A stretch of 49,125 nucleotides of DNA. Source: Clostridia bacterium (GTDB lineage: Bacteria > Bacillota > Clostridia > TANB77 > CAG-508). The notes beneath the pieces are model-generated. The model was not told the DNA's origin. It ran no database searches and was given only the letters and a program-made list of their open reading frames with translations. Numbering within the stretch: the first letter of the stretch is position 1; the number at the start of each line of letters is the position of its first letter. Of this stretch, positions 31,608 to 41,700 are shown in pieces. Position numbers and translations under genes: made by a program. The stretch is taken from NCBI GenBank assembly GCA_017625035.1, contig JAGALX010000031.1, positions 1 to 49,125 of the forward strand, read 5' to 3'.

Positions 31608-32093
31608 ATGATTTTAGATTATACAACAATATATGAAACTGATCATTTTAAAGTTGAAGTAGTTCCAAAGCCACATGTTTCAAGAGAAGAAGGCGGACAT
31701 TTAAGAATAAAGTCAAAAGAAAAATATTTTAGTAGCAGAATGGATTTTAGTCCAGAAGAAGCAAAAGAAGTAATGAGATTATCTATGATGACAGGTGAAG
31801 TGTTAAAAAGAGGAATGACCTTAAGAGGAGTTCCTATTATAAGAATAAATTTTATGGAAGCTGGAAATTGGGCTGTAAAGCAAGGAAAACCTTTCTTTTT
31901 TCATATTCATGTATACGGAAGGACTGAAAATGCAAAAACACAAATTTGGCCAGAAGCGGTTCAGTTACCATCAAGAGATACTGGTTTTTATGATAGTTTT
32001 ATTCCGTTAAATGAAGAGGATATAGAAGAATTACAAAAACAGTTTGCTGTGGTTGAGAAGGAGCCAAGATATAAGTTAGAAAATTGGAAATAA
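31608..32093 (+). CDS. HIT-like nucleotide-binding protein
   Basis: 161 residues. FFFHIHVYGR near residue 105 resembles the H-x-H-x-H strand of HIT proteins with one His replaced, and the preceding RINFMEAGNWAVKQGK matches the HIT N-G/x-G-x-x-A region. The unusual tail (IWPEAVQLPSRDTGFYDSF) is not of the common HINT type. Possibly a nucleotide hydrolase or transferase; the missing His makes activity uncertain. The ATG at 31608 has TTGGAGGT upstream, and an earlier in-frame ATG at 31584 has no RBS. Confidence 0.65.
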   Translation: MILDYTTIYETDHFKVEVVPKPHVSREEGGHLRIKSKEKYFSSRMDFSPEEAKEVMRLSMMTGEVLKRGMTLRGVPIIRINFMEAGNWAVKQGKPFFFHIHVYGRTENAKTQIWPEAVQLPSRDTGFYDSFIPLNEEDIEELQKQFAVVEKEPRYKLENWK

Positions 32094-32239
32094 TGATGAT
32101 GGTTTTGGAAATGGGATGGAGCAGAGAAAAAATTTAAAAGAAGTTTCTGGGTTCAAAAATAATAAACATTGAGTGACGTAATTTAAATAAGGGAAAATAT
32201 GAAATAAAAGAACTTTGTTTTAGTGTTGTAAAACGTATT

Positions 32240-32292
32240 TGGCTACCGCGCATAACCCGAAGGTCTAAGGTTCGAGTCTTACCCACGGAATC
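32240..32292 (+). pseudogene. Decayed tRNA 3' half (likely attachment-site relic)
   Basis: The stretch GCGCATAACCCGAAGGTC, followed by TAAGGTTCGAGTC and CCACGGAATCA, has the order of a tRNA anticodon loop (CAT), variable loop, T-loop (TTCGAGT) and acceptor end. Neither the anticodon stem nor the T stem pairs properly, and no 5' half precedes it, so this is not a working tRNA. Such 3' fragments are left by islands integrating into tRNA genes. Confidence 0.55.
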
Positions 32293-32297
32293 ATATT

Positions 32298-32335
32298 AAA
32301 ATAAGCATTTTGTAGAAATACAGAGTGCTTATTTT
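32298..32335 (+). terminator. Terminator hairpin at the island boundary
   Basis: AAAATAAGCA (32298-32307) pairs perfectly with TGCTTATTTT (32326-32335) around an 18-nt loop. It can work in both directions. Confidence 0.7.
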
Positions 32336-32365
32336 TGGCGTTTTGACCACTTATTTGACCACAAC
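32336..32365 (-). other. Possible relic of a tyrosine integrase gene end
   Basis: TTTTGACCACTTATTTGACC with a second GACCAC motif is, from memory, typical of the 3' end of tyrosine integrase genes in Clostridia read on the minus strand (G-Q-I-S-G-Q-N-A-K). Together with the tRNA relic it marks an island border. The stretch to the PHP gene (32366-32515) holds nothing else clear. No integrase gene remains. Confidence 0.35.
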
Positions 32366-32515
32366 CTGAACGAGATATAATAGAAATATTTTAAAATAAT
32401 AGATAAAATATATTTATAAAATTACTGAAACGACAGCGTTCGACAAAATAAACCTCTGGCAAAAAATGACAAAATATGATATGATAAAATCACTTTTAAA
32501 TATGGAGGGGAGATT

Positions 32516-34840
32516 ATGGATGCTACATATGTAGATTTACATATACACACATCAGAAAACGCAGATAAACTAAATAAAAATTATAATATTGAAACTCTAT
32601 TAAATAAAATAACAGAAACTTCTAAAGGACATAAATGTTTAATTTCACTTACAGACCATAACACTATTAATAAAGAAGCATACTTAGAACTATTAGAAAA
32701 AAAGAGTGATAATATTAGTGTAGTTCTGGGAACAGAATTACATATTCGAAATTATGAAGGTAAACCAGCATACCATTGCCATATTTATTTTGATGTAGAT
32801 GAGATTTCGGAAAATGTTATTAATGATATAAATAGCATATTAAATTATAAGTACCCTATTAAAATGGTAGAAAAAAGAGATAAATCTATTCCAAAAATAG
32901 AAGAAATCATTAATATATTTGAAGATTATGATTTTATTCTGATACCACATGGAGGACAAGGTCATGCTACATTTGATACTTCAATTTCTAAAGACCGTAA
33001 ATGTGATGACACAATAGAAAGAACTATATATTATAATCAAATAGAGGGTTTTTCTGCTAGAAGTAATAGTGGGCTAGAAGAAACAAAGAAATACTTAAAA
33101 AGACTTGGAATAAGTGATTTTGTTAACTTAATAACAGGAACAGATAACTATGATCCTACTAAATATCCTGAACCAAAATCGGATAAAGCAGAAAAGTTTA
33201 TCCCCACATGGATATATACTACACCTAATTTTAAAGGATTGAGATTAGCTTTGTCAGAAGCTTCTAGAATAGAATATGCAGATGAACCAACTATTGATGA
33301 TTATAGTATTATTGAAAACATTGAATTAAAAAATGAAAAAATAGAAATTAATACTAAATTAACACAAGGTTTAAATGTAATTATTGGAGAATCATCTTCA
33401 GGAAAATCCTTATTTGTTGATTCGATATATAAAAAAATAACAAACAAAGTTGATGAATGCGAATATGAAGAAGATTTTGAAATTTCAAAAATGAAAATTG
33501 AAGATGGGCTAGGTGCAGAACCATATTATATAGAACAAAATTTTATAGCTAAGGCTATTCGTAATAGAAATGAATTAAATACGATTCCAATAATAAAAGA
33601 TTTATTTCCAGAGGAAGAATATAATCAAAATGCAATAGAAGTTCAATTGACACAAATAAAAAAAAATCTAAATAATTTGGTAAAATCTATTAAAAAAGTA
33701 GAGTCATCATATGATAAGATTAAAAAAGTTCCTAGCATAAATAATTTATTAACAAAAGGAGAAGTTTCTGAAAATCACATTCAATTATTTGAAGTTAGCG
33801 ATGATGTTTTAGAAAAAATTAAATATACTAAAGAAGATTTAGCAACAGATATAAAGCAAATTAAAGAAATAAAAAACAACTTAATAAAAAATCCATTATA
33901 TCAAGGAAACATTAATAATTTTGATGAAATAATTAAAGAATTAATGGAATTAAATAAAAAATATAAATTTGAAGAAAAAATAAGAAAAATAATAAATAAA
34001 TATATAAAAAAATATGATATCCAAATAAGAAAGACAAATTCTAATAATTCGAATAGTATAAAAAACAAACAAACATTAATAAAAAGTATAGCCTCATATA
34101 TTTCAGGAACAAATGAATTTTATAAACATTTACAAGAATTATTAAAAATAGATTATGAGATAAAAAGTATTGAAAGAGAATTTGAAGGTAACAAACTATA
34201 TATAATTAATAATCTTAAAATTTCTGAAGAAATTCTTTTGGATTCTATAAAAACTTATATTAACAATAGAAAAGTAAAAATATCTACATTATCATCGTTA
34301 AAACCAAAAGACTTATTTAAAGAAAATTTTGTAAAAAACAAAGCAGCAAGTTATGAAGAATTTACAAATAACATTTATAATGATATAGCAAGTAAAGATA
34401 AAAAAACATATAAAGTTATTGATTATAATGGAAACGATTTTGATAAATTAAGTCCTGGATGGAAAACAGCTATAATATTGGATATAATGCTAAAATATGA
34501 TGATGATAACGCTCCTTTAATAATAGATCAGCCTGAAGATAATTTAGCAAATAGTTATATAAATGGTGGATTAATAGACACATTAAAAAGAGCAAAATTA
34601 AACAAGCAAATTTTGATAGTATCACATAATGCAACTATTCCAATGCTTGGAGATGCACAAAACATAGTGTTATGCAGAAATGAAGGAAATAAAATAAGGA
34701 TAGTTTCAGAAAAATTAGAAGGAGACATAGACGGTAAACCTGTAATAGACTATATAGCTGAGATAACAGATGGCGGAAAAAAAGCTATTAAAAAAAGATT
34801 TAAAAAGTATAATTTTAAAAAATATAAGGAGGAAGAGTAA
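32516..34840 (+). CDS. PHP-domain ATPase (TrlF/Ppl-like defence protein)
   Basis: 774 residues. Residues ~1-250 form a PHP phosphoesterase domain with metal ligands in VDLHIHT (His9, His11), TDHN (47-49), GTELH (Glu74), PHGG (His145) and TGTDNYDP. Residues ~265-774 form an SMC/ABC-like ATPase: Walker A GESSSGKS (291-298), a long charged helical region (coiled coil, ~365-590), and near residue 670 Walker B with PLIIDQPEDNL, then ILIVSHN. This layout matches TrlF family ATPases and the Ppl anti-phage proteins (PHP plus ATPase). GGAGGGG ribosome binding site. The stop is 2 bp before the 80-residue partner gene, so they form an operon. Confidence 0.85.
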   Translation: MDATYVDLHIHTSENADKLNKNYNIETLLNKITETSKGHKCLISLTDHNTINKEAYLELLEKKSDNISVVLGTELHIRNYEGKPAYHCHIYFDVDEISENVINDINSILNYKYPIKMVEKRDKSIPKIEEIINIFEDYDFILIPHGGQGHATFDTSISKDRKCDDTIERTIYYNQIEGFSARSNSGLEETKKYLKRLGISDFVNLITGTDNYDPTKYPEPKSDKAEKFIPTWIYTTPNFKGLRLALSEASRIEYADEPTIDDYSIIENIELKNEKIEINTKLTQGLNVIIGESSSGKSLFVDSIYKKITNKVDECEYEEDFEISKMKIEDGLGAEPYYIEQNFIAKAIRNRNELNTIPIIKDLFPEEEYNQNAIEVQLTQIKKNLNNLVKSIKKVESSYDKIKKVPSINNLLTKGEVSENHIQLFEVSDDVLEKIKYTKEDLATDIKQIKEIKNNLIKNPLYQGNINNFDEIIKELMELNKKYKFEEKIRKIINKYIKKYDIQIRKTNSNNSNSIKNKQTLIKSIASYISGTNEFYKHLQELLKIDYEIKSIEREFEGNKLYIINNLKISEEILLDSIKTYINNRKVKISTLSSLKPKDLFKENFVKNKAASYEEFTNNIYNDIASKDKKTYKVIDYNGNDFDKLSPGWKTAIILDIMLKYDDDNAPLIIDQPEDNLANSYINGGLIDTLKRAKLNKQILIVSHNATIPMLGDAQNIVLCRNEGNKIRIVSEKLEGDIDGKPVIDYIAEITDGGKKAIKKRFKKYNFKKYKEEE

Positions 34841-34842
34841 TA

Positions 34843-35085
34843 ATGGATATAGATGTAAAAAAAGGTACTAAAAATTGGAATTTAACAATAAAAAAAGATA
34901 ATGAGAATATTAAATTTGATTATATTAAATTTATAGACTTACTTTATAACGGTGAAGAAATTAATAATATAAATTTTGATAAAGATATATTAGATGAAGA
35001 AAAAATTCAATTAGAAGATATGATTAATGAAATTAATAGTACAGTAAGAGCAGAAAAACATGAAGAAAAACAAGCAAAAGCCTAG
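34843..35085 (+). CDS. 80-residue partner of the PHP-ATPase
   Basis: Unrecognised small acidic protein: beta-rich start (DVKKGTKNWNLTIKKDNENI) and a helical end (EEKIQLEDMINEINSTVRAEK) with a charged tail. It begins 2 bp after the PHP-ATPase stop, with AAGGAGGAAGAG upstream, so translation is coupled and the two proteins probably interact. No toxin or antitoxin motif is seen. The terminator at 35077 lies across its last codons. Confidence 0.7.
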   Translation: MDIDVKKGTKNWNLTIKKDNENIKFDYIKFIDLLYNGEEINNINFDKDILDEEKIQLEDMINEINSTVRAEKHEEKQAKA

Positions 35086-35097
35086 ATTCTAGGCTTT
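35077..35097 (+). terminator. Bidirectional terminator between convergent genes
   Basis: AAAGCCTAG (35077-35085), ATT, CTAGGCTTT (35089-35097): perfect 9-bp stem. It includes the last codons and stop of the 80-residue gene on the plus strand and the last codons of the 54-residue gene on the minus strand. Confidence 0.8.
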
Positions 35098-35253
35098 CTT
35101 TGTTTCATCTAACAAAATTTCTCTAGCAATTTCATTAACTCTATTATTTAATTGCTCTGGTGTAATATTAGGTTCTGTTTCTTGAAAATGTTCTCGAAGT
35201 TGCTTTTTTATTAGAATAATATGTCCATCTGTTTCTACATTATTAAATTTCAT
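35089..35253 (-). CDS. 54-residue minus-strand protein
   Basis: Starts MKFNNVETDGHIILIKKQ and continues with a helical LREHFQETEP, TPEQLNNRVNE, ending in DETKKA. Unrecognised. No strong ribosome binding site is seen, so expression is uncertain. What supports it is a second, decayed copy at 30281-30362, in which the same frame can be followed with conservative changes (LREYFQETTQ, LDQLNN) before and after a frameshift and a stop. It converges on the PHP partner gene and shares its terminator. Confidence 0.5.
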   Translation of the reverse strand: MKFNNVETDGHIILIKKQLREHFQETEPNITPEQLNNRVNEIAREILLDETKKA

Positions 35254-35307
35254 AGCAATGATTTAGATTTTAAGAAAAGATAAAAATATACTTATATGAA
35301 ATTAAAG

Positions 35308-35345
35308 AATAGGTGAGATTAATAATAAAATCTAGCCTATTTTTA
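35308..35345 (+). terminator. Hairpin upstream of hsdM
   Basis: AATAGGTGAGATT (35308-35320) pairs with AATCTAGCCTATT (35329-35341) with two mismatches, then TTTATT. The gene-free stretch 35254-35492 otherwise holds only A+T-rich DNA and the expected hsdM promoter (TATAGT near 35456). Confidence 0.6.
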
Positions 35346-35492
35346 TTGTATAATAAAATATTTTTTCAAGATTAAAAAATATATAGGTATCAATAAAAAG
35401 TAAGAAAAAATTACAAATATTTCCAGATTTATTGTTTAAAATAAAGTTTTTATGATATAGTATGAGTGAACAATTGTAAGAGGAGAAGAAAA

Positions 35493-36995
35493 ATGAAGGA
35501 AGAAGATTTAAAAGATTTAGAAAAAAAATTATGGGAATCAGCAGATAAAATGAGAGGAGCTGTTCCAGTATCTAGTTATAAATTTATAATATTAGGACTA
35601 ATATTTTTAAAATATATATCAGATTCATTCGAAGAAAAATATCAAGAATTAATAGAACAAGGTTATGGTTTGGAGGAAGATAGAGATGCTTATATAGCGG
35701 ATAATATTTTCTATGTGCCTCAAAAAGCAAGATGGGAATACCTAGATGTTCATTCAAAAGATGCTAATATTGGTCAAATAATAGACGAAGCATTAGAAGA
35801 AATAGAAAAAGAAAATCCATCTTTAAAAGGTGTATTGATTAAACAATATAATAGTCCAGACTATAAAAATGTTAATTTAGGTGAATTAATAGATATTTTT
35901 ACTAATATAAAAATTGGAAGTAAACAAGCTCAAGATAAAGATATATTAGGAAGAATTTACGAATACTTTTTAGGACAATTTGCAGCTAAAGAATTACAAA
36001 AAGGTGGGGAATTCTATACACCTGCTTGTTTGGTAAGAACAATGGTAGAAATATTAGAGCCATATCAAGGTAGAATATATGATCCAGCTTGTGGCTCTGG
36101 AGGAATGTTTGTACAAAGTATAAAATTTATTCAAAGACATAATGGTAGTGCAAGAAATTTAACTATATATGGTCAAGAAAAGAATCCTACTACATGGAAA
36201 TTAGCCAAAATGAACTTAGCTATTAGAGGTATAAATAATGAAGGATTAGGCAAATTTGCAGATGATACATTCCATAATGATTTACACAAAGATTTAAAAG
36301 CAGATTTTGTTTTAGCTAATCCACCGTTTAATATATCTGATTGGGGGCAGGAGAAGCTAGTAGATGATGTAAGATGGAAATATGGAATACCACCAAAAGG
36401 AAATGCTAACTTTGCATGGGTTCAACATATGGTATCAAAATTATCTATAAATGGGAAAGCTGCGATAATACTTGCTAACGGTTCATTATCTGCAGGTGGT
36501 CAAGAAGAAGAAATTAGAAAAAATCTTATAGAAGCTGATTTAGTTGATTGTATATTATCAATGCCATCTAACCTATTCTATACAGTAACTATACCTTGTA
36601 GCATTTGGATTTTAAATAGAAATAAAAAACAAAAAGGTAAAACGCTATTCATTGATTGTAGAAATTTAGGAACAATGGTTACAAGAAAATTAAGAGAACT
36701 AAATGAAGATGATATTATGCAAATAGCTGATACATATCACAACTTCCAAAATAATGAAAATTATGAAGATATTGCTGGTTATTGCAAATCATCTACAATA
36801 GAAGAAATAAAAGAAAATAATTATGTATTAACACCAGGTAGATATGTAGGAACAGAGGAAAAAGAAGATGATGGTGTACCATTTGAAGAGAAGATGAAAA
36901 CATTTACAACTGAATTAAAAGCACAATTTGAAGAGTCTCACAAGTTAGAAGAACAAATCAAGAAGAACTTGGAGGTTATTGGATATGGAATTTAA
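35493..36995 (+). CDS. hsdM: Type I restriction-modification DNA methyltransferase subunit
   Basis: 500 residues. An N-terminal helical HsdM domain (~1-130) comes first, then the adenine methyltransferase domain: SAM-binding DPACGSGG (197-204) and catalytic NPPF (276-279). It methylates adenines at sites chosen by HsdS and forms the M2S trimer, joined by HsdR for restriction. The ATG at 35493 has AGAGGAGAAG upstream; the frame extends further back without support. Its last 11 bases overlap hsdS. First gene of the operon hsdM-hsdS-(218-residue gene)-hsdR. Confidence 0.96.
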   Translation: MKEEDLKDLEKKLWESADKMRGAVPVSSYKFIILGLIFLKYISDSFEEKYQELIEQGYGLEEDRDAYIADNIFYVPQKARWEYLDVHSKDANIGQIIDEALEEIEKENPSLKGVLIKQYNSPDYKNVNLGELIDIFTNIKIGSKQAQDKDILGRIYEYFLGQFAAKELQKGGEFYTPACLVRTMVEILEPYQGRIYDPACGSGGMFVQSIKFIQRHNGSARNLTIYGQEKNPTTWKLAKMNLAIRGINNEGLGKFADDTFHNDLHKDLKADFVLANPPFNISDWGQEKLVDDVRWKYGIPPKGNANFAWVQHMVSKLSINGKAAIILANGSLSAGGQEEEIRKNLIEADLVDCILSMPSNLFYTVTIPCSIWILNRNKKQKGKTLFIDCRNLGTMVTRKLRELNEDDIMQIADTYHNFQNNENYEDIAGYCKSSTIEEIKENNYVLTPGRYVGTEEKEDDGVPFEEKMKTFTTELKAQFEESHKLEEQIKKNLEVIGYGI

Positions 36996-38088
36996 AAAAC
37001 ATAAATTAGGGGAATTTATAGATTCTATATCAGATACTACTCCTATATTAAAAGAAAATGTAATTTTAATAAATACATCTGATGTTGAAAATGGTGAAAC
37101 ATTAAATCATAAATATGTTGAAAATAAAAATTTAAAAGGACAATTTAAAAAAAGATTTAAAAAAGGAGATATTTTATATAGTGAGATAAGACCTAAAAAT
37201 AAAAGATTTGCATTTATTGATTTTGATGCTAATGATTATATAGCAAGTACAAAATTGATGGTGCTAAGAAATAAAGGTAATATTGATAATGACTTCTTAT
37301 TTCAAATTTTAAAAAGTGACACAGTTATAGACTATTTGCAAATGATTGCAGAGTCAAGGTCAGGAACTTTTCCACAAATTACATTTAATGAACTATCTAA
37401 TATGGAAATAAATATTCCTGATATGCAAAGTCAAATCAAAATATCTAATTTTTTAAAACAGATAGATAATAAAATTAAAATAAATAATCAAATAAATGAT
37501 AATTTGTATAATCTGGCTTTTGCTATATATAAAAATCAATTCCAGTTTACTGGGCAATCTGATTGTTGTATAGGGAATTATGTATTACCTAAAAGAGGTA
37601 AAAATCTACTATCAAGAGATGCTATATTAGGGAATGTTCCAGTAGTTGCAGGAGGTATTGAAGCATCGACTTATCATAATGTTTCTAACACAAAAGCACC
37701 TGTAATAACAATTTCAGCATCAGGTGCTAATGCAGGCTATGTTAATTTATGGGATGTGCCAGTATGGTCTTCTGACTCATCTTATATTGATAGTGATATT
37801 ACAGATAGTGTTTACTTTTGGTATGTGACTTTAAAAACTCGTCAAAAGGAAATATTTGAGGCTCAAACTGGTTCAGCACAAGCACATATTTATCCTCAAC
37901 ATATTGCAGAACTTCAAATAAATAAGTTAAATATGGATGATATTGCAAATTATGAAAAAGAAGTAAAGCCATTTTTTAAAATGATTGGACAAAACAAGAA
38001 AGAAAATAAATATTTAGATCAATTAAGAGATACACTATTACCTAAACTAATGAATGGTGAAATAGATTTATATAAAATAGAAATTTAA
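36985..38088 (+). CDS. hsdS: Type I restriction-modification specificity subunit
   Basis: 367 residues with two target recognition domains. The first (~1-165) ends in IPDMQSQIKISNFLKQIDNK, the conserved helix. The second (~190-350) holds GNYVLPKRGKNLLSRDAILG, TISASGANAGYVN and ends in LRDTLLPKLMNGEID. Each TRD reads one half of a split target site. The ATG at 36985 overlaps hsdM by 11 bp and has GGAGG at a suitable distance. The target sequence cannot be read from the protein. No second hsdS or inverted-repeat shuffling site is seen. Confidence 0.94.
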   Translation: MEFKKHKLGEFIDSISDTTPILKENVILINTSDVENGETLNHKYVENKNLKGQFKKRFKKGDILYSEIRPKNKRFAFIDFDANDYIASTKLMVLRNKGNIDNDFLFQILKSDTVIDYLQMIAESRSGTFPQITFNELSNMEINIPDMQSQIKISNFLKQIDNKIKINNQINDNLYNLAFAIYKNQFQFTGQSDCCIGNYVLPKRGKNLLSRDAILGNVPVVAGGIEASTYHNVSNTKAPVITISASGANAGYVNLWDVPVWSSDSSYIDSDITDSVYFWYVTLKTRQKEIFEAQTGSAQAHIYPQHIAELQINKLNMDDIANYEKEVKPFFKMIGQNKKENKYLDQLRDTLLPKLMNGEIDLYKIEI

Positions 38089-38105
38089 TTGAAACAGGTA
38101 CAATT

Positions 38106-38762
38106 ATGGATGAGTTAATTAAAGATTTTGAAAAATCATTGTTTATGGGGTCAACAGATATAGTTGGTGAATATGTTGAATTAGGAATAGATTCATTTAT
38201 CAATGATGGAATTTTAAAAGATTTACCAATAGTTAATAGTATAGTTGCTGTATTAAAAACAGGTAAAAATATTCATGATAGAAACTTACTAAAACAGACA
38301 ATTACATTTATAAATGAATTTAATAGTAATAATATTAGTCCAGAAAAATTGAACAAGTATAAAACATCAATAGAGAATAACCCTAAAAAATGTGAAGATG
38401 AATTAAGTAGAATAATGCTATTGTTAAACAAATTTATAGATAAAGAAAAAAGTGTGTTATTAGCCAAATTATTCAAAGGATATGTTAATGAAATCATTAA
38501 TTGGAAAGAATTTTGTGAATATTCAGAAGTTATAGATAGACTATTTTTACAAGATTTAGAGTTATTAAAAGAAATATATTATAAAAAAGTTAATATAACT
38601 AAAGGTAGAGATGATATGTATAGAGTAGAAAGATTAAATTCACTTGGAGTAATAGCTCTTACAATGGCATCAATGTCTATATCAAATGGAAAGAGTAGAA
38701 CGGATAGTTATATAGTTTTAGCAGACTTTGGAAAAAAGTTTATGGATGTTTTAATTAAATAA
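38106..38762 (+). CDS. Unrecognised 218-residue protein inside the hsd operon
   Basis: Family not recognised. It is mostly helical, with DLPIVNSIVAVLKTGKNIHDR (residues ~40-60), which could be a short membrane or amphipathic helix, and a helical C-terminal half (LFKGYVNEIINWKEFCEY, ERLNSLGVIALTMASMSIS). Proteins with this pattern of 'P-I-x-x-S-I-V-A ... K-x-x-x-N-I-x-D-R' occur in various accessory contexts from memory. It starts 17 bp after hsdS, with only a weak AGG, and ends 20 bp before hsdR, so it is made with the RM enzyme. It may be an accessory or control protein, or a separate defence gene carried by the operon. Confidence 0.7.
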   Translation: MDELIKDFEKSLFMGSTDIVGEYVELGIDSFINDGILKDLPIVNSIVAVLKTGKNIHDRNLLKQTITFINEFNSNNISPEKLNKYKTSIENNPKKCEDELSRIMLLLNKFIDKEKSVLLAKLFKGYVNEIINWKEFCEYSEVIDRLFLQDLELLKEIYYKKVNITKGRDDMYRVERLNSLGVIALTMASMSISNGKSRTDSYIVLADFGKKFMDVLIK

Positions 38763-38782
38763 TATAATTTAGGGGGCAAATT

Positions 38783-41700
38783 ATGTTTGATGAAGAAACA
38801 CTAGAAAAAGTAACAATGGAAATATTACAAAATTTAGAATATGAATGTATAAATGGTTATGAATTGCAAAGACAAGATTTCTCAAAAGTATTGTTAGAAG
38901 AAGATATAGTACAAGCAATAGAAAGAATAAATAATGGTATAAAATCAGAACAAATACAAGAAACATTAAGACTAATTAGAAATTTAGACCACAATAATAC
39001 AATATTAAATAATAAACAATTTACAAAATATTTATTAGAAGGCATTGCTGTGCCTATTCAAGAAAACGGAGAAACAAAATATAAAACAGTCAAGATACTT
39101 GATTTTGACAACATTCACAACAATACATTTAAAGCAATTAACCAATATACAATCATCGAGCATAGTGAAAAAAGACCAGATATAATTATATTTGTAAATG
39201 GTCTGCCTCTTGTTGTAATAGAACTAAAATCAACAGTAAGAGAAGAAGTCAAGCTAATAGATGGATATCATCAACTAAAAGGATATCAAGATGTACATAT
39301 ACCAACATTATTTTATTATAATCAATTTATGATAGTAAGTGATGGAGTACAAGCAAGAGCAGGAACAATAACAAGTCCTTGGAGCAGATTTTCTGAATGG
39401 AAAAAAGTAGAAGACACTGATGAAGTTTTTGAACAAATGTCTACACATCAAATTTTATTTAACGGAATGTTAAAAAAAGATAGATTATTAGATATAATAA
39501 AAAACTTTATATTATGGAGTGAAAATTTTAAAATTTTATCAGCATATCATCAATATTTCGGAGTAAAAAAAGCTATTACTAGTACAAAAAATGCAATAGA
39601 TAATAGGACTGGAAAAGCAGGATTAGTATGGCATACTCAAGGTAGTGGAAAAAGTTTTTCAATGGTATTTTATGCAGGAAATATGATTAAAGTATTAAAA
39701 AATCCAAGTATAGTAGTTGTAACAGATAGAAACGATTTGGACAATCAATTATTCACAACATTTGCAAAATGTTCAGAATATATAAAACAAGAACCTATAC
39801 AAATAGAGAGCAGACAAGATTTAAATGAAAAATTAGAAGGAAGAAAATCAGGAGGGATATTCTTTACTACATTGCAAAAGTTTGAAGAAGAAACAGGAGT
39901 CTTCAGTAATAGAGATGATATTTTAGTAGTAGTAGACGAAGCACATAGAAGCCATTATGGGCTAGATGCTACAATAAAATTAGATAAAGTAAAAATGGAA
40001 GCATATAAAAAATACGGAACAGCTAAATATTTACATGATGCTTTTCCTAATGCTACATATATTGGATTTACAGGAACACCTGTTGAAACCAAAGATAAAT
40101 CAACAACAAATATATTTGGAGATATTATTGATACATATGATATGACTCAAGCGATAATGGATGGTTCAACAGTACCAATTATGTATGAATCAAGAATGGC
40201 AAGAGTTGGACTAAATCAAAAAATATTAGATGATATTGATGACTACTATAATATGTTAGAAACAGTCGAAGGTGTAGAAGATTATAAAATAGCAGAGTCT
40301 AAAAAGGCTATGGCTACAATGAAACAAATTATAGAAGATCCAGATAGATTGGAAATGATAGTAAAAGATATTGTTAAGCATTATGAAGAAATTGAAACAA
40401 GTGTGGCTAATAAAGTAATGGTAGTAGCATATTCGAGACAATCTGCATTTACAATGTATAATAAATTCTTAGAATTAAGACCCGAATGGAAAAACAAAGT
40501 AAACATGATAATAACATCTAATAATAAAGATGATGAAGAAATGCAAAAAGCGATAGGCTCTAAGAAAGATAAGAAACAATTAGAAGTTGATTTTAAAGAT
40601 ATGGATTCAGAATTTAAAATTGCAATAGTTGTAGATATGTGGCTAACAGGATTTGATGTACCAGGACTTGGAACAATGTATGTGGACAAACCTATGAAAG
40701 CTCACAATTTAATGCAGGCAATTGCAAGAGTGAATCGTGTGTATAAAGATAAAACAGGTGGACTTATCGTTGACTATATAGGGTTAAAAAGATGGCTATT
40801 AGAGGCATTAAAAACATATACAAAACGAGACCAAGGAAAAATAGTAGATAATAGTGAACTTGTAAAAGTTTTAAATGATAAAGTAGAATTAATTAGGGAT
40901 TTATTTAAAGGTTTTTACTATGGACATTTTGCTACAACAACAGATAGTGATAAATACGAAATAATTATGGCTGGTGCAAACTGGATGTTAAAAACAGAAG
41001 AAATTAAAAAAGCGTTTATGAGATATAGTTATGATGTTAAGAGTTTATATGCTCTATGCACAGGTTCGTTATCACAAGAAATAAAGGATGAAGTGTTGTT
41101 TTTTATTTCAGTTAGATCATTTATTTCTAAATTAAGTGGAGAAAAAATTGATGTTAAAGAAATAAATGATAATGTGGCAAAAATGTTAGAAAGAGCAATA
41201 CAGGATGATGAAATGCTACAAATTGGAGAAGTACATAATAGCAATCAATTAGCATTATTGAGTAATGAGATTTTAAATAAATTAGCTAAAATGCAAAAGA
41301 AAAATATTGCCGTAGAAGTATTGAATAGAGCATTAAAAGAGTATGTTGAGCAAGTTGGAAAACAAAATGTTGTTTTGATGGAAAAGTTCTCTACGAAATT
41401 TCAAAAAATTGCAGCTACATATAATGAAAGAACGAGTGTAGAAGATATAGAAAAAATTATTCAAGAAATGATTAACTTAAAAAATGAGATAGAAGAAGAG
41501 TTAAAAGCTGGAAATGAATTTGATTTATCGGTAGAAGAAAAAGCTTTTTTTGATGCATTGGGTAATGATCCAGAAGTTAAAGAGTTAATGAAAGATGAAG
41601 TATTAGTTCAGATTGCGAAGGAACTTGTGGAGACTGTGAATAGTAATATGACAATAGATTGGGACATTAGAAAAGACGCTAGGGCTAGAATGAGAATTGA

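Noticed and set aside
32240..32292. Intact tRNA with CAT anticodon
   Set aside because: The anticodon and T stems do not pair and there is no D-arm or 5' acceptor strand. Kept only as a tRNA relic.
32516..34840. Histidinol phosphatase or DNA polymerase PHP subunit
   Set aside because: The PHP domain is fused to a long SMC-like ATPase and is not near histidine or replication genes.
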